Shown here: one piece after another, positions 31,921 through 33,967 of the stretch
Layout: every line of letters starts with the position of its first letter
Position numbering within the stretch: the first letter of the stretch is position 1
Assembly (NCBI GenBank): GCA_036732565.1
Contig: DAINCF010000008.1
Coordinates: 1 to 33,967, forward strand
Origin: JAIVJN01 sp036732565
GTDB taxonomy: Bacteria; Acidobacteriota; Vicinamibacteria; Vicinamibacterales; UBA2999
Length of the DNA: 33,967 bases
Reading direction: 5' to 3'
Made by a program: the position numbers and the translations under genes
The notes under the pieces: generated by a model
Told to the model about the DNA's origin: nothing
The model's database searches: none
What the model saw: only the letters and a program-made list of their open reading frames with translations

Positions 31921-33237
31921 ATGCCAAAGGCATCCATCCGAACGAGAGAGATCGTGGACGCCGTGGAGGCGTTGCGCGACGACCTGTTCGCCTTCATCCG
32001 CCAGCTCGTTCAGGTCCCGAGCCTCCCGGGAGATGAAGCCCCGGCCCATGCGATCGTCGCCGGCAAGCTCGAGGCGCTTGGCCTGGACGTCCGGATGGTC
32101 TCCTCCGCGCGCGATCAGCTCGTCGGTCACCCGGCCTTCTGTGACGACAACATCCCGGTCGAGCAGCGGGTCAACGTCGTCGGTCGCTGGCGCGGCCGGC
32201 GCGCGCCGCGCGGTTCCGGTGGTCGTGGGGCGCGATCCCTCATTCTCAACGGCCACCTCGATGTGGTGTCGCCCGGAAACGAAGCGTTGTGGGACGTGTC
32301 GCCGTGGAGCGGCCTCATTCGCGATGGCCGTCTCTACGGCCGTGGCGCGTGCGATATGAAGGGTGGGCTCTCAGCCGCCGTGTTCGCGATCGAAGCGCTC
32401 CAGCGCTCGGGCGTGGAGCTGGCGGAAGACGTTCTGCTCGAGAGCGTCAGCGGTGAAGAGAGTGGTGGAGTCGGTACGCTGAGCACGATCGTCAACGACT
32501 ATCACGCCGACGCGGCGATCATCCTCGAGCCGACGTCGTTGCGACTCTGCATCGTCCAATCCGGCGCCTTGACGTTCCGGCTGCGCGTCGCCGGCAAGTC
32601 CGTTCACGCCTGCATGAAACCGCATGGCGTCAGCGCCATCGACAAGGTCCAACAGCTGCTCGTGGCGCTCGACCAGCTCGAGCGGGTCCGACACCTCGCC
32701 TATCGTAATCCGCTCTATGTCGATCCCATGAACGTCGCGCCGATCAGCATCGGCACGATACGTGGCGGAGAGTGGCACTCCACGGTGCCGGACGAAGTGG
32801 TCGTGGAGGGACGTTGCGGCGTGTTGCCCGGCGAGCCGATTGAGGCGGCGCGGCGCGCGCTCGCGGAGGCTCTCGAGCGGGCCGCGCGCGCCGACCCGTG
32901 GCTGCGCGATCATCCGCCGGCGCTCGAGTGGTTCGAGGGACAGTTCGAGTCGGGCAGTACCGACGCCGATGCGCCGATCGTGCGTCTGCTCGGCGATTGC
33001 CATGCGGCGATCACCGGGCGCTCCGCGGCGCCGCAAGGCGTCACCTATGGCTCGGACCTTCGGTTGTTCACGAATCACGCGAAGATTCCTGCGGTGCTCT
33101 ACGGGCCAGGCGACATCGCGCAGGCCCATGCGGTCAACGAGTTCGTCGAGCTCGAACAGGTAGTTGAAGCCACCAAGGTGATCGCGTTGATCGTGTATCG
33201 ATGGTGCGGTGGAGACATGGACGGGGGAAGGGCATGA
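31921..33237 (+). CDS. M20 family metallopeptidase/deacylase (ArgE/DapE-like)
   Basis: 438 residues. Zinc-site residues are visible: His112 and Asp114 in LNGHLDVV, Asp145 in GRGACDMKGG, Glu179-Glu180 in SGEESGG, Glu203 in ILEPTS, and a late His in AQAHAVNEF. The dimerisation domain starts near VQSGALTFRLRVAGKSVHAC. The family removes N-acyl groups from amino acids or cleaves small peptides in the cytoplasm. Its stop overlaps the start of the next gene (ATGA, 33234-33237), so the two were translationally coupled. No strong ribosome site precedes the ATG. Confidence 0.9.
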   Translation: MPKASIRTREIVDAVEALRDDLFAFIRQLVQVPSLPGDEAPAHAIVAGKLEALGLDVRMVSSARDQLVGHPAFCDDNIPVEQRVNVVGRWRGRRAPRGSGGRGARSLILNGHLDVVSPGNEALWDVSPWSGLIRDGRLYGRGACDMKGGLSAAVFAIEALQRSGVELAEDVLLESVSGEESGGVGTLSTIVNDYHADAAIILEPTSLRLCIVQSGALTFRLRVAGKSVHACMKPHGVSAIDKVQQLLVALDQLERVRHLAYRNPLYVDPMNVAPISIGTIRGGEWHSTVPDEVVVEGRCGVLPGEPIEAARRALAEALERAARADPWLRDHPPALEWFEGQFESGSTDADAPIVRLLGDCHAAITGRSAAPQGVTYGSDLRLFTNHAKIPAVLYGPGDIAQAHAVNEFVELEQVVEATKVIALIVYRWCGGDMDGGRA

Positions 33238-33763
33238 GCCGAGCCGATCGGCTCGTTCGGTGGACCATCGCCTCCACGATTGCTGCGGTCCTTGTTGGAG
33301 ACGGTGTTCGTGACGGCTCGCGGGCACAAGAGACGAGCGTCCGCTACGACGTCGTCATCAGCGGCGGTCGGATTGTCGACGGCAGCGGCAACCCGTGGTG
33401 CCGAAGCGACATCGGCATCGTCGGCGACCGCATCCACCGCATCGGCGACCTGTCGCGCGTCGACGCCACCCGGAGGATCGACGCGACCGGGCTCGTCGTC
33501 TCGCCGGGATTCATCGATCCACATGCTCACGCTCTCACGGTGTCGCTTCGATTCCACCCTCGATGGGAAGACCATCGCCGATCTGCTGCAGGCCGCCGGG
33601 CAGCCGCTGACGCGGGCAGCGACGGCGGACGTGATCATCGACCTTCAAAGGTGGCTGCACGGCCGTCTATCACTGGATGGGCGAAGACGACGGCGGCAAG
33701 CATAGGGCCAGCGGCCCGGGCGGCCCTTCCGTCAGCCGCCTGAGAACTATTGAGATCATTTGA
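33234..33763 (+). pseudogene. N-acyl-D-amino-acid deacylase (amidohydrolase) remnant
   Basis: Frame 0 from 33234 gives a signal peptide and the amidohydrolase N-terminus YDVVISGGRIVDGSGNP, ending at the metal motif FIDPHAHA. Coherent sequence then jumps to frame +1 (TLDGKTIADLLQAAGQPL, ADVIIDLQR up to about 33648), then to frame +2 (KGGCTAVYHWMGEDD) with a stop at 33761-33763. These latter pieces resemble C-terminal D-aminoacylase segments. About 270 residues of barrel are missing between the HxH and TIADLL segments, judged against a usual length near 500. At least one large deletion and one further frameshift are needed. Coupled to the M20 gene. Confidence 0.72.
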
Positions 33764-33841
33764 TTCGCCGTCTGAGGACATCGCCAATCAGCCCGACGAT
33801 ACTCGGCCGCCAAGCCCGGTACAACGGCTGATTCGACGGGC

Positions 33842-33967
33842 ATGGAGGCCCACACGCGCATGCTCACACGCCGTGGTTTCATGGGGACGACAGGTGCTTT
33901 GAGCGGCGCGTTCGGGTTTGCGTTCGCGCCGGCCGGGCAGACACCGCAGGCAGGCCGCCGCGTATCG
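33842..33967 (+). CDS. Start of a Tat-exported protein (runs off the window)
   Basis: The frame is open to the window end. ATG 33842 or, more likely, ATG 33860 begins MLTRRGFMGTTGALSGAFGF. This carries a twin-arginine motif (TRRGFM), a hydrophobic stretch and a probable cleavage near AFAPAGQ. Only 36-42 residues are visible, so the mature protein is unknown. Tat export implies a folded or cofactor-bearing periplasmic protein. Confidence 0.6.
   Translation, partial: MEAHTRMLTRRGFMGTTGALSGAFGFAFAPAGQTPQAGRRVS

Overview
The window is about 34 kb of GC-rich bacterial chromosome. The gene content points to Acidobacteriota, probably a Vicinamibacteria-like lineage. The indicators are an Oar-type TonB-dependent receptor with an N-terminal carboxypeptidase-regulatory-like domain, PQQ beta-propeller proteins (one carrying EF-hands), an FG-GAP/VCBS secreted protein, and an OmpR-type winged helix fused to TPRs. 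This placement rests on family knowledge; no rRNA, tRNA, CRISPR array or intact insertion sequence was seen.

Layout. (1) 19-3853: a quinoprotein dehydrogenase with a cytochrome c domain, divergent from a secreted FG-GAP protein, with a perfect 15-bp palindrome between them. (2) 4441-8000: a cNMP-binding/thioredoxin-like/thioredoxin-reductase-like fusion, an AraC regulator and a secreted NTF2-like protein. (3) 8197-11112: the TonB-dependent receptor, followed by two strong hairpins. (4) 11248-13165: an ECF41-type sigma factor with a fused SnoaL-like domain, divergent from a VOC protein and a small membrane protein. Both sides of the divergent region carry the same GTCACA-N16-GGTC promoter architecture. 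(5) 13240-17893: a PAP2 phosphatase and radical SAM pair, divergent from a protein fusing a GH67-like glycosidase domain to a polytopic membrane domain. (6) 18090-19823: a subtilisin-fold protein that has lost the catalytic Asp and His but kept Ser and the oxyanion Asn. (7) 20359-25000: a serine hydrolase/SDR operon, an AraC regulator, RNase HI with a C-terminal viroplasmin-like domain and a small secreted protein. (8) 25297-27308: a PQQ propeller with two EF-hands and a small membrane protein. (9) 27372-28550: a decay island holding a TetR C-terminal fragment, a frameshifted membrane protein, a GNAT fragment and two opposed arrays of a 13-nt repeat. (10) 28558-33967: an APC permease, a wHTH-TPR regulator, an M20 deacylase translationally coupled to a broken D-aminoacylase-type gene, and the start of a Tat-exported protein.

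Functionally this looks like an accessory/periplasmic region: sugar or alcohol oxidation, polymer uptake, amino-acid or N-acyl-amino-acid scavenging, and several local regulators. The least expected items are the catalytically incomplete S8 protein, the GH67-membrane fusion, the head-to-head 13-mer arrays and the paired ECF41-like promoters.
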